From Heterohyrax brucei (Eukaryota; Chordata; Mammalia; Hyracoidea; Procaviidae), in assembly GCA_028571685.1 (NCBI GenBank), contig CM053166.1, positions 60,722,111 through 60,786,110 on the forward strand: a stretch of DNA of 64,000 nt, given 5' to 3'. Position 1 is the stretch's first letter; every line of letters begins with the position of its first letter. The translations under genes and the position numbers were made by a program. Positions 47,671-59,274 of the stretch are shown here, one piece after another. The notes beneath the pieces were generated by a model that had not been told where the DNA came from, searched no databases, and saw only the letters and a program-made list of their open reading frames with translations.

Positions 47671-48072
47671 ACATGTATATATCACATTTATGTATTAGAG
47701 ATATATACATATCACAATTTGGTTATTCATTCATCCACTGATGGCCACTTAGGTTTTTTCCATCTTTTTGCTGTTGTAAATAACTCTGCAATCAACACAG
47801 TTGTGTTTATGTCACTGCTCTTATATATCTAGGAGCTGGATTGCTGGATCATAAGCTATTTATATTTCCAGCTTTTTGAAAAGTGTCATACTGTTTTCCA
47901 TAGTGGTTGTATCACTTTACTATCCTATCAGCAATGTATGAGAGTTCCAATCCCTACATTTTGCCAGCACTTGCAGTTTTGTGTTTTTTTTTTTTTAAAT
48001 GAGTTCCATTTTAGCAAGAAAGAGATGGTATCTTAGTGTAGTTTTGGTTTGCTTCTTTCTAATGACTAATGG

Positions 48073-48236
48073 TTAAAGCTGTCATCTGATAACCACAGTG
48101 TTGGCAGTTAGAAATCACTAGTGGCTCTGCAGGAGAAAGATGTGGCAATCTGTTTCCATAGAGATTTACATCTTTGGAAACCTTGTAAGGTCCTTATGAG
48201 CCAGGATCAACTTGATAGAAGTGGATTCAATGGCTA
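48073..48236 (+). mobile_element. AfroSINE, decayed, inside L1 copy E
   Basis: GGTTAAAGCTGTCATCTGAT, GCAGTTAGAAATCACTAGTG, GCAGGAGAAAGATGTGGC, ATCAACTTGATAGAAGTGG. L1 text (AATGACTAATGG / CTAATGATTGTGAGC) continues on both sides. Confidence 0.8.
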
Positions 48237-48428
48237 ATGATTGTGAGCATTTTTTCATGCATTTGGTGGTTGCTGGAATGCTGTCTTTGGTTAAGTGTCT
48301 GTTCATGTTCTTTGCCATTTTTTAAATTGGATTGTATGTCTTTTTGTTGTTGAATTGTGAACTTTTCTGTATATTTTAAAGATTACACCTTTATCAAATA
48401 TGTTGCTGACCAAGATTTCCTCCTAGTC

Positions 48429-48947
48429 TGTCGTGGATTGAACTGTGTCCCCCAAAAATATGTGTAGCCATGTGGCTGGGCCTTGATTTTCATGTTTTGT
48501 GATTGTCCTCCATTTTGTGATTTTCATATGCTGTATGTTAAAGGATTAGGGTGGGACTGTAAATCCCTTCACAAGATCACCTCCTTGCTCCACTATAAAG
48601 GGAGTTTCCCTGGAGTATGGCTTGTCCCACCCTTAATCCTTTCATCCTACAAAAGATAAAAGGAAAGGGAAGCAGAGAGTTGGGAACCTCGTACTATCAA
48701 GCAAACAGCACCAGGAGAAGAACGTGTCCTTCAGAGCTGAAGTTCCTGCACCAAGACGCTCCCCGGACAAAGACTGATGCAATACTGGACTTTTCTCCAG
48801 AATGACAAGGGGGGAAAGACTTTCCCTGGAGCGGACATCCTGAATTTGGACTTATAGCCTACTGGACTGTGTAAGAATAAACTTCCCTTTGTTAAAGCCA
48901 TCCACTCTGTGGTATTTCTGTTAGAGCAGCACTAGCTGACTAAAACA
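48429..48947 (-). mobile_element. Solo LTR, MaLR-like, antisense, inside L1 copy E
   Basis: TGTCGTGGATTGAACTGTGT to AGCACTAGCTGACTAAAACA. It is the reverse of the LTR at 58749-59274, with which it shares CTTTATAGTGGAGCAGG (reversed) and GGACAAGCCATA (reversed). Near-matching 5-bp flanks TAGTC and CAGTC. L1 text continues across. Confidence 0.88.
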
Positions 48948-49113
48948 CAGTCTTTAAGTTATCTTTTACTGTGTGGGTAAAGTCATTTGATAAACACAAA
49001 TATTTAATTTTTAGGAAGTCCCATTATCTATCTTCTGTTGTTCCTGGGTTTTTAGTTTTGGTCAGTAGGCTATTTATGCCCCAGATTAGGCCCCCTACTT
49101 TTGATTTTGTTAT

Positions 49114-49632
49114 CGTCTTAATTATCTAGTGCTACTATAACAGAAATACCACAAGCAGATGGCTTTAACAAATAGACATTTATTCTCTCACAGTCTAGTA
49201 GACTAGTGGTCTGAATTCAGGGTGTCACCTCCGGGGGAAGACTTTCTGTCTGTATTGGATCTGGGGAAGTTCCTTGTCATTGGTCTTCTCGTAGAGGAGC
49301 TCCTCGTTGCAGGAACCTTAGATCCAAAGGACACACTATGCTCCTGGTGCTTCTTCCTTGGTGGTATAAGGTCTCCATGCATCTCTGTTCACTTCTCTTT
49401 TTTATATGTCAAAATAGATTGACTTACAACACAACTTAATATTTTAGGTCGAGTCCTTCTTCATTAACACAACTACCACTAATCCCATTGCATGAACGTC
49501 ATAGAGGTAAGTTTTACAACGCATAGGAAAATCACATCAGATGACAAAATGGTGTACATTTACACAATATTGACAACCATGTACTAAACAAGCTTACAGG
49601 TGTTTTGAGGGGATACAATTCAATTCATAACA
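49114..49632 (+). mobile_element. 5' LTR of a second MaLR-like provirus
   Basis: CGTCTTAATTATCTAGTGCT to AATTCAATTCATAACA. Shares AAATCACATCAGATGACAAAATGG with the LTR at 50.6 kb. Confidence 0.88.
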
Positions 49633-50606
49633 TTCGATCCTTTGGCCCTTCAAATTTCATGTCCTTGCCACATGTAAAACACATTCACCACATCATAACA
49701 TAGCAAAAGTTTTAATTCAAACTTCATGTCCAAAATCTAAACTTTTTTCTTCACCTGTGAAATCTAGAATAAAGTTATCTGCTTCCAGAGTAAAATGGTG
49801 GAACAGGCACAAGCTAGACATTTTCATCACAAATGGGAAAAATTGACTCAAAAGAAGGGATAACAAGCACAAATCAAGTCAGCAGAACATACTGCATTAG
49901 TCCTCAAGGCTTTAAAATAATCCTCTGTTTTCTGAGACCATTCAGACAACGGCCCTGTCCTTCACACTCTGGGTTTTGGCCATACTATCCAGATTCTGGC
50001 TGGACACATTGTGTCCTGGATTTCAACTCCACCTTCCAGGTGTATTGCAATGGCAACTCTGCTCCCTCATCTTTGGGTGACCACATTTTCCTAGTCCATC
50101 TGATTGTTGACTCAACCTTTCCTGTTTTTCTTGGCTCTTTAGCTTCTGCTTCCTAGTTCCTTGGCCTCTTAGCCCGTTGGGCCTCTCCACTCATGTACGC
50201 CCTGCTGAGACAAGTGTTCCAAAGCTCTTCAGTTCCAATAGTAAGTACCCAGAGACACTGTACTCTACAAGGAAACCTCCTGCCAAAGGTGTTCAGCTCT
50301 CTCACTCTGTGAATTGGCTCCAGTGCAGTCTTGAGCTAGTCTTCTGGTTCTACTGCTGCTGGTTTTCTGCTGCTGCTGGTTCTCTGCTGCTGCTTCTCAC
50401 CATTTTGCCATCTCCAGTGTACAACTCTTCTCACATCCTTCTGAGTCCTAACCAGAATTGTCTTTGATGTTCATAATTCTACCAACAGTATCTTCAAGGC
50501 AGTGCAGGCTTATATTATTAAGCACTTTAAAACTCTCCCAGCCTTTATCTATTCACAATTTCAAAACTGCTTCCACGTTTTAGATGTCTATTAGACACCT
50601 AAATTC
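49633..50606 (+). mobile_element. MaLR-like internal region, ~970 bp
   Basis: Starts TTCGATCCTTTGGCCCTTCA and shows the same block order as 26.1-27.6 kb: CTTCATGTCCAAAATCTAAAC, AATGGGAAAAATTGACTC, AACAGTATCTTCAAGGCAGTG. No coding frame recognisable; far shorter than a coding provirus. Confidence 0.75.
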
Positions 50607-51318
50607 AGTCTTAATTATCTAGTGCTGTTATAAAAGAAGTACACACATGGATCATTTTACAAACAGATGTTTAGTCTCTCACAGTCCAGGAGTGTGAAGT
50701 CAGAATTAAGGATGCCAGTTCCAGGGAAAGGTTTCTTTTTCTGTCAGCTCTACGGGAAGGTCTTTGTCATCAATCTTCCCCTGGTGGAGGAGCCTCTCAG
50801 CACAGTACCCAAGGTTCAAAGGATGTGCTATGCTTCCAGGGTTTCTTTCTTGGTGGTATGAGGTCTCCTTTTCTCTCTGCTTGTGTCTTTCTTTTATGTC
50901 TCAAAAGAGATTGGCTTAAGACACAACCTAATCTTGTAGATTGATTTCTGCCAAAACTACTGTTAATACTACCTCATGGATATCATAACAGTCCCTGCCA
51001 AAACAAAAAAAAAGAAAGAAACCAATGTCATCAAGTCAATTCCAACTCATGGTGCTCCTGTAGGATACAGCAGAACTACTCCATAGAGTTTCCAAGCAGT
51101 GTCTGGTGTATTTGAGCTGCTGACATTTTTGTTAGCAGATATAACAATTAACCACTACACCACCAGGGTTTCCAAATCTTAATCATCATAGAGGTAGGTT
51201 AGCACACATAGGAAAACCACATCAGACGACAAAATGGTGGACAATCATACAATACTGGCAATCATTGAGTAGCCATGTTGACAGATATTTGGGGGTGGAC
51301 ACAATTCAATTCAAGACA
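50607..51318 (+). mobile_element. 3' LTR of the second MaLR-like provirus, with SINE inside
   Basis: AGTCTTAATTATCTAGTGCT to CAATTCAATTCAAGACA, interrupted by an AfroSINE at 51008-51177. Provirus flanks GTTAT (49109-49113) and CTTAT (51319-51323) agree at 4 of 5 bases. L1 copy E resumes after it. Confidence 0.87.
51008..51177 (-). mobile_element. AfroSINE, minus strand, inside an LTR
   Basis: ATGTCATCAAGTCAATTCCA, AGAACTACTCCATAGAGTTTCC, and reversed head TTAACCACTACACCACCAGG. Confidence 0.92.
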
Positions 51319-52240
51319 CTTATCTTCCAGGAACTATGTGTATATATATATATATTAGCTTTAAGTCTTTGATCCATCTCGAGTTAGGTTTTTTGTCTTG
51401 TTTGTTTTGCATGAAGCGAGATATGGGACTTATTTCATTTTTATGCAGGTTGGCTAACACTGCTTGTGAAAGGGACTTGTTCTTCCCCATTGAATGGACT
51501 TGGGTCCTTTTTCAAAGACCAGCTGCCCATAGATGGATGGATTTGTTTCTGGGTCCACAATTTTAGCCCATTGGTCTATGTGTCTGTCCTTGAGCCAGTA
51601 TCAGGCTGTTTAGATTATGGTGGCTGTATATAGCAAGTTTTGAGATCAGCAAGTGTGAGGTTTCCTGTTTTGTTGTTCTTCTTCAATACTGCTTTAGCTA
51701 TTTAGGACTTCATTTCCACATAAAGCTGGAGATTCGTTTTTTCCATTTCACTAAAGAATGTTACTGGAATTTTCATAGGGATTGTATTATAATCTGTACA
51801 TCACTTTGGATAGTATGGACATTTCATAATATTAAGTCTTCCATTCCATGAGCGGGGAATATTCTTCCATTTATGCAGAACTCTTAGTTTCATATAGAAG
51901 TGGTTTTTTTTTGTATAAATAAGTATAGTTTTTTCTGTATAAATAAGTCTTCTACGTCACTGACTATGTCTATTCCTAGATATTTTATCCTTTTGTTAGG
52001 CTACTGTAAATGGTATTATTTTCTTAATTTCCTTTTTAGAGTCCTCCTTCATTAGTGTAGAGGAACCTAACTGATTTTTGTATGTTGATCTTGTACCCTG
52101 CCACTTTGCTGAATCCTTCTGTTAGTGGACTGACTCAAAAACAATGGGTTAATATTCTTATGGAGTAAGACACTATTTTCTTTTCTTCTTAAGAGCATAA
52201 TGAAAAGTTTCAGTGCATTCTTGCTTTTTCTAATTATAAA

Positions 52241-52450
52241 AATCAAAACCAAACCCACTGCTGTCAAATTGATTCCAACTCAGAGCAACCCTACAAGACA
52301 GAGTAGAATCACCTCATAGAGTTTACAATGCTGTAAATCTTTAGAGAAGCAGATTTCCATGTGTTTCTCCTGCAGAGCAGCTCATGGGTTCAAACCACCA
52401 ACTTTTTGGTTAGTAGTTGACTGCTTAACCAGTGCACCATCAGAGCTCCC
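52241..52450 (-). mobile_element. AfroSINE, minus strand
   Basis: TCAAAACCAAACCCACTGCT tail, GACAGAGTAGAATCACCTCA, CCTGCAGAGCAGCTCATGGG, and TTAACCAGTGCACCATCAGA. Confidence 0.92.
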
Positions 52451-52472
52451 TTCCAAATTATAAGCCAGAAGA

Positions 52473-52636
52473 AAAACAAAAAACATTGTCATCAAGTCGA
52501 TTTTGACTCACAGCAACCACATAGGGCAGAGTAGAACTGTCCCATAGAGTTTCTGAGGATCACTGGGTGAATTTGAACTGCTGACCTTTTGGCTATCAGC
52601 CATATCCTTTAGTCACTATGCCACCAGGGGTTCTCA
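52473..52636 (-). mobile_element. AfroSINE, minus strand
   Basis: CATTGTCATCAAGTCGATTT, GGCAGAGTAGAACTGTCCCA, GAACTGCTGACCTTTTGGC, and CACTATGCCACCAGGGGTTC. Confidence 0.92.
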
Positions 52637-53046
52637 TACCTGTTTATTTTTAATGATTTCTTTTCCCAACAGATCTCTACACACACACCAAAGTTACGAG
52701 ATGAGAATGAGTATGAAAATGAAAATAAAAACACCAAACTTTCATAAGTAATGCCTGAAATCTTGAAAGTTAGAGCTGATGTCAGAGTTATAAATTGCAA
52801 TTTTGTGTGGAAGCAATCTATCAGTAACTTACCTTTGAGTAATGACTGACTCTAGAAAATAGTTTGTCTCCTTGGGTAGCATGAATATGCTTGAAGGATG
52901 AACTGTCATCTGAAATTTTGGAGGCAAGGAAAGCAGAGATGGGGGGTTAGATTTTCCTGCATGTGTTCATGTCATATGTGGGCCTGACAATTTTTATCTG
53001 GATGACTAGAATCTCTGAGGTGGAGGGAATTCAACATATATCTAGT
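52637..53046. other. Intergenic, nothing recognised
   Basis: No gene or repeat family identified. Confidence 0.4.
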
Positions 53047-53191
53047 CCAATGCTTCTCAAATTTTAATCGTTTGGGGATCTTGTTAAAATGCTGACTCCT
53101 ACTCAGTAGCTCTGGAGTGGGTTCTGAGTGTCTACATGTCTACAAGTTCTGATACTGGTGACCCATGAACCACATTTTAAGTACCAAGAAT
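53047..53191 (+). repeat. MER5A-type relic
   Basis: CCAATGCTTCTCAAATTTTA, GATCTTGTTAAAATGCTGAC and GAACCACATTTTAAGTACC. Shortened in the middle compared with the 14.9-kb copy. Confidence 0.7.
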
Positions 53192-53202
53192 CTAAACTAG
53201 TT

Positions 53203-53261
53203 CTTTCTTTCTCTTTCTTTCTTCCTTCCTTCCTTCCTTCCTTTCTTTCTTTCTTTCTTTT
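53203..53261 (+). repeat. Pyrimidine microsatellite (CTTT)n/(CTTC)n
   Basis: TTCTTTCTTTCTCTTTCTTT, then a run of CTTC units, then CTTT units again. Confidence 0.95.
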
Positions 53262-53278
53262 TAATGGTGTTTAGACAC

Positions 53279-53795
53279 TGTCTTAGTCATTGATGGCTGA
53301 AATTGAATAACAGAATTGATAACATTGATAACAGAAATAGCAGATAGCTTCCAAAAAATAAATTTTATTCTGTCACAGCCCAGAAGGCTACAAGTCCAAA
53401 TTCAGGGCATCAGCTCCAAGGGAAGTCTTTCTCTGTTGGCTCTGGAGGAAGTTCTTTGTCATTAATCTTCACCTGAGCTGCAAGTGTCTGAGGCCCAGGG
53501 ACACCAGATCCTTTCCCAAGGACGTGCTCTGATCCCTGCACTGCTTCTTGGTGGTGTGAGGTCTCCATCGTTCTGCTCGTTTCCATTTCCATTATATCCC
53601 TAGAGATTGATTCAAAGCACAATAAAATCTTACACATAGAGTCCTGCCCCGCCAATAGAACTGTGGTCCATTGACCTTCATTAACCTCAAAGAGGAAGGG
53701 TTTACAGCATGGAGGAACATCACACAATACAACAAATCATGACCTAGCCAAATTTCTACAAATATTTGGGGGGGGAACATAATCCAATCAATGAT
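53279..53795 (+). mobile_element. Solo LTR, MaLR-like
   Basis: TGTCTTAGTCATTGATGGCT to ATAATCCAATCAATGATA. Flanks GACAC (53274-53278) and GACAT (53796-53800) agree at 4 of 5 bases. TTTACAGCATGGAGGAACAT is shared with the LTR at 63.5 kb (TTTACAGCATGAAGGAACAT), which marks one subtype. Confidence 0.87.
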
Positions 53796-53826
53796 AGACA
53801 TCCAACATCCAAGTGTTTTGTAAGAC

Positions 53827-54010
53827 CTCTCTGGCTGGCGCAAGTGATTAAGCACTAGACTACTAACCTAAAAGTTGGTAATTCAAATTCATCCAGAGAA
53901 ACTTCTGGCAATCTGCTTCTGAAAGGTTTCAGCCCTGAAAACTCTATGGAGTACTTCTGCTGTATACACAGGGGATTGCCATGAGTCAGAAATGGCTCAA
54001 CAGCAACAAT
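53827..54010 (+). mobile_element. AfroSINE, plus strand
   Basis: CTCTGGCTGGCGCAAGTGAT head, ACTACTAACCTAAAAGTTGG, TCAAATTCATCCAGAGAAAC, CATGAGTCAGAAATGGCTCA tail. Confidence 0.9.
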
Positions 54011-54544
54011 ATGTTTTGTAATTAATTGTGTCACAAGTAAATTTATATCAATACTAGCTAAATCATAGATATTTTTCTTCCACAATTATGTCTACAGTAG
54101 TTACATCTATAGCAGATCTCTGTCTCTATATTTATACCTGTGTTTCAAATGGAAGTCATTCAAGATTATTCCCACAGTAATGTTACTCTTCTTTAGATGT
54201 AGCTTCTGACATGTCCTCCTTAAAGAAAAGCAAGAGATAGATTATCATTAGGGGGTTTACACATAAGCTTGGTTATGCCTTTAGAATGGGTACAGGTATT
54301 TTCAGATCTTCCCTCCTCTCAAATTCACTTTAAAGAAAGTCTCCCTCAACTGTTTCTCAGCCATTGATTTTCTCTCTCTAGGTGGAGGTAAAAAGTGTTC
54401 TTAGTATCTTATCTATCCTATCAGAGACATTGTGTGCATATATGTGAATGTGTATTTCTTTTCAACACAAATGCATATTGATGAATGTAACGTTTTTGGG
54501 GGGTGAAGAGGAGCTAACACTTGCAGTGCATTCCATTTTTTGTA
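54011..54544. other. Intergenic, nothing recognised
   Basis: No gene or repeat family identified. Confidence 0.4.
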
Positions 54545-54740
54545 TCTTAACTTATTTAAACTTTCCCTATGGAAAGACATTTGGGTTGTTTCCTATAGTT
54601 TTCTCTTATACACATTCTGCAAAAATAATAAACTTTTATGAGTTCACACATCTCTGTGAGACAAATTTTTAATAGAGGAATTATGCCAAATGGTATACTC
54701 ATTTTAATTCTGACAGATTTGTCCATATTAACAAATGGAC
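54545..54740 (-). repeat. Ancient L1 3' end relic, minus strand
   Basis: TTTGGGTTGTTTCCTATAG, CAAAAATAATAAACTTTTATG and GAATTATGCCAAATGGTATA resemble the reversed 3' part of old L1M-type elements. Pattern-based. Confidence 0.45.
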
Positions 54741-57700
54741 TTATGTAGAAGTTTTAAAAATTTTAATTGCCTTTCTTAAATTGTGATTGAGTGAAAGTAT
54801 ACAATCCAAGTTAAATTTGCATGCCAGCCTGTCTGCAGTTCCTTCTGCTCTCCTTGCCTGGTGAAAGCACACTACTCCTTTCCATTCTATACGTGTCACA
54901 TCCTCTTAAAAAATCATCTGTTCCCTCCTTTCCACACTCTCCTTTCCCTTCTTGTAGGGGGCTAGTAGTACAGCATCCCATAGATTCATAGAACCATAAA
55001 GTACACACACTGTATGGTCACGTTGTGTCCCCGAGTCCAGTCCATTACTGTCTGAAGTGTTTACCTCAGTAATGTTTCCTGGTCAAGGGCAGCAGCAGGT
55101 CTACGGGTCATGCTTCCAGGGGAATCCAAGGCCTTGAGACCATCAATTGTGGTCTCTTAGTGGAGTTCTTGAGGTGAAACCCTTTTTTGCTCATCTTGCC
55201 ACTGAGACTCTACATTGTGTGCCCCATTGTAGCTGTCTTTGGTAGTGACCAGGCACTATCTGGTTCTTCTGGTCACATGTTGATACAGTCCTTCTGTCTT
55301 CTGTGCTCTTTTTCTCTTACTTCTTCGTTGTCCCTGGTGATCATCTGTTCCAGCCAAGTTGGGATCATTTGGTGTATCTTAGATAGCAGCTTGTCAGCTT
55401 TAAAGACCCCAGACGGCACTCACCAATAAGGGGTGCAGAAGACTCTCTTGGTAATAGGCTAGTTAGGCCAATTGACCTTGATGTCCTCTGAGAGCATGGC
55501 CCCCAGGCCTCCATCCCTGCTACTCTACCCTTGCAATATTGGGTTAAGATTAGAAGAGTTTTCAGTGTATGTTGAAGTCCAGTTAAGTTGATCTTCTTTC
55601 TATTGCGTGCTGTCACTGCTTTCACCCAATCAAAATTCTATCAACTATCTAATCTATGACCAGCTCTCTGCCTCCTCTCCCTCCCTTGCAGCCATCAACA
55701 GTCTTTTCTTCTGTAAATGAGTCTGTTTTTAAGTTCTTATAGTAAGAGTCTAATACAAAATTTGTCTCTGTGCCTCTGACTGATTTCACTCGGCACAATG
55801 TCTTCTAATTGAAACCAGGTTGTAATATACTCCCTAAAATCATCATTGTTCTTTATCATTGTATAGTGTTCCACTGAGTATATGTGTCATAGTTTGTTTA
55901 TCCATTCATCTGTCGTTGGCCACCTGGGTTGAGTCCATCATTTGGCTATTGTGGACTGTGCTGCAGTAAACACTTGTATGCATGTACTGTTCATATGACT
56001 GCCCTTGATTCTGTAGGATATATTCCAAGCAGTGGGATTACTGGATCAAATGGTATTTCTATTTCCAGCTTTTTAAGGAAGTGCCAGATTGCTATCCAAA
56101 GAGGTTGTACCATTTTGCAATCTCACCTAAAGGGTAGGAGAGTTCCAATTTCTCCACAGTCTCTACAGCATTTGTTGTTTTGTGTTTTTTGGATTATGGC
56201 CAACCTTGTTGGGGTGAGATGGTATCTCATCATGGATTTGATTTGGATTTCTTTAAAAGCTAATGATCGTGAGAATTGCCTCATATGTCTTTTGGCTGCC
56301 AGGATGTCCTCTTTAGTGAAGTGTCTGTCCGTTTCCATTGCCCATCACTTAATTGGTGTATTTACCTTTTTCTTATTCTGCAGATGGTCTTTTACTTTTT
56401 TTGGTGGTCTTTGGATGAGCAAAAGTGTTTGATTCTTAGTAGTTTCCACTGATCTACTTTCTCTTCTGTTGATCATGCTTTGTTTGTCAGATTTTGAACT
56501 CTAAGTTGTGTATTAAAATTTCCTTTGTTGATCTTAATTTTTCTTGCATGATCTTTATCATTTTAGGTTTGATATTTTGGTCTCTTATACAATTTGAGTT
56601 AGTTTTTGTGTAAGGTGTGAGATACGGGTCTTGTTTCAATTTTTTGCAGGAGGACTATTTTTATCTGAGTTTACAATTTTAGGGCCTTTGTTGAATATCA
56701 ACTGTTCTTAGCAAGATGGTGGTATCTCTGGGGTCTCAAATCTGTTCTATTGTTCGATATGTCTCTTTTTGTACCAATACCAGGCTGTTTTGACTCCTGT
56801 GACAGTGTAATAGGTTCTAAAGTTGGGTAGTGAGAGACCTCCCAGCGTGTTCTTCTTCTTCAGTAGTGTTTCACTTATCCAGGGCTTCTTCCCTTTCCAA
56901 ACAAAGTTGGTGATTTGTTGCTCTATCTCAATAAAAAATGTCACTGGAGTTTGTATTGGGATTGCATTGTATATGTAGACCATTTTGGGGAAAATAGACA
57001 CTTTCACTATGTCAAATCTTCCTATCCAAGAACGTAGTAGGTTTCTCAATTTATGTCTCTTAGTTTCTTGCAATAAGGTCTTGCAGTTTTCTCTGTATAG
57101 GTCTCTTATTTCTCTACTTAGAATTATTCCTAGGTATTTTATCTTCTTGGGGGCTATAGTAAATGGTACTGATTTGGTGATTTCTTCTTTGATGATCTCT
57201 TTGTTGGTCTAAATGCATCCTACTGATTTACTTATGTTTATCTCAGTATCTTGGTAATTTGCTGAATTCTTTTATTAGTTTCAGTAGTTTCCTTATGGAT
57301 TCTTTAAGATTCTCTGTGTATACGGTCATATCATCTGTAAATAGGGAATTTTTTTCCCTCTTCTTTGCCAGTGTGGATGCCCTTTATTTCTCTGTCTTGT
57401 CTAATTATTCTGGCTAGAACTTCTAATACAATGTTGAATAGAAGTTGTGAGAGTGTGCATTCTTGTGTAGTTTCCTTTCTCAAGGGGAATTCTTTCAGTT
57501 TGTCTCTATTCAGATTGATGTAAGCAGTTGGCTTTGCATAGATGCCCCTTGTTGCATTGAGGAATTTTCTGTCTATTCCTATTTTGCTGAGAGTTTTTAG
57601 CATGAAAGGGTGTTGGACTTTGTCAAATGCCTTTTCTGCATCAATTGACAAAATCTAATGATTCTTATCTTTTGTGTTATTTATGTGGTTGATCACATTA

Positions 57701-58549
57701 ATTGTTTTTCTGATATTGAACCAGCCATGCATTGCAGGTATGAATCCAACTTTGTCATGATTAATTATTGTTTTCGTATGCTGTTGAATTCTATTGGCAA
57801 GGATTTTGTTGAAGCTTTTTTTCATCTGGGTTCATGAGTGATATTGGTCTGTAATTTTCCCTTTTTGTTTGATTTTTCCCTGGCTTTGGTATCAGGGTTA
57901 TACTGGCTTCATAGACTGAATTTGGGAGTATTCTATCCTTTTCTTTGTTGTGAAATAGAGTTAACTCTTCTCTAAATTCTGCAGTGAAGCCATCTGGGCC
58001 AGGGCTTTTTTTGGTTGGTAGTTTTTGAATGACTTTTTCAATCTCTTTGTTTGTGATGGGTTTATTAAGTTGTTTCTCCTTGTGATAATTTTGGTAGGTG
58101 ATATGAATCTAGGAATTTGTCCAGTTCCTCTAAGTTTTCAAATCTGTTAGAGTACAGTTTTTCATGATATCTTGTTATGACGCTTTTGAATTCAATTAAG
58201 TCTGTTGTGATATCTCCCATCTCATTTCTTAATCAGCTTATTTGTTTCCTCTCCTGTTTTTCTTTTGTAAGTTTAGCCAGTTGTTTGCCAATATTCTTGA
58301 TCTTTTAAAAAAAGATCTTTTTTTCCTCAGTTTTTTCAATTGTTCTTTTCTCTAATTCATTTAGTCTGCTCTAATCTTCATTATCTGTTTTCTTCTGGTG
58401 CCTGATGGGTTCCTCTGTTGCTCTCTTTTCACTTGTTCAAGCTATATGATTAGTTCTTTGGTTTGAATCCTTCCTTCCAGATGTGTGCATTTATAGAGAT
58501 ACATTGACCTCTGAGCTCTGCTTTAGCTGTATCCCATAGTTTCTGATAG

Positions 58550-58586
58550 CCAGCCAGCCAAGTGCCGTCGAGTCGGATCCGACTCA
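58550..58586 (-). mobile_element. 37-nt SINE/RTE tail insertion with 6-bp target duplication
   Basis: Comparing copy F with copy C shows the L1 text GTTTCTGATAGG interrupted by 37 extra bases. These are flanked by TGATAG at 58544-58549 and 58587-58592. The insert reads CCAGCCAGCCAAGTGCCGTC then GAGTCGGATCCGACTCA, that is, the reversed 3' end of an AfroSINE/RTE with a (TGGC)n-like tail. It contains a perfect 16-bp palindrome at 58570-58585. Confidence 0.8.
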
Positions 58587-58748
58587 TGATAGGATGTGTT
58601 TTTCTTGTCATGTGATTCCATAAATTTCTTTATTTCATCCTTGATTTCTTCTATAACTCAAGGCTTTCTTGAACAAGGTGTTGTTCAGTTTCCATGAGTT
58701 CCAATTTCTATCAATGTTTTTTCTGCTATTGATTTCAACTTTTGTGGC

Positions 58749-59274
58749 TGTTTTAGTCAGCCAGTGCTACTCTAATAGAAATACCACAGAGTAGATGGCT
58801 TTATAAAAGGGAAGTTTATTCTTACACAGTCCAGTAGGCCACAAGTCCAAATTCAGGATGTCCACTCCAGGGGAAGGCTTTCTCCTTCCTTGGCTCTGGA
58901 GGAAAGTCAGGTATTACATCAGTCTTTGTCCAGGGAGTATCTTGGCACAGGAACCTCAGATCTGAAGGACACTCTCTTCTCCCGGTGCTGCTTTCTTAAT
59001 GGTGTGAGATTCCCCGTTCTCTGCTTGCTTCTCTTTCCTTTTATCTCTTCTAAGATAAAAGGATTAAGGGTGGGACAAGCCATATTCCGGGAAGACTCCC
59101 TTTATAGTGGAGCAGGGAGACAACTGTATGAAGGGATTTACAGTCCCACCCTAATTCTTTAACATACAACACAGGAAAATCACAACATGGAGGACAATCA
59201 TAGACTACAGGGAATCATGGCCCAACCACACGGCTACACATGTTTTGAGTGGGAACATAATGAAATCCATGACA
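58749..59274 (+). mobile_element. Solo LTR, MaLR-like, inside L1 copy F
   Basis: TGTTTTAGTCAGCCAGTGCT to TGAAATCCATGACA; flanks GTGGC (58744-58748) and ATGGC (59275-59279). Reverse partner of the LTR at 48.4-48.9 kb. The L1 endonuclease text continues on both sides. Confidence 0.9.

Larger units (their letters stand above)
43756..52236 (-). mobile_element. Old L1 copy E, minus strand, split by many insertions
   Basis: Pieces read colinearly as a reversed L1: 3'UTR (43756-45320), ORF2 C-terminus (47671-48072, 48237-48428), the ORF2 stretch before the RT (48948-49113), and the RT region (51319-52236; ACCCTGCCACTTTGCTGAAT, TCTATTCCTAGATATTTTATCC). Between them lie an RTE, two LTR elements and SINEs. 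It ends near 52236, where two AfroSINEs follow. It is the oldest insertion in this stretch. Confidence 0.85.

Noticed and set aside
55929-56432. 167-codon plus-strand ORF
   Set aside because: Antisense shadow of the C-terminal ORF2 region of L1 copy F.
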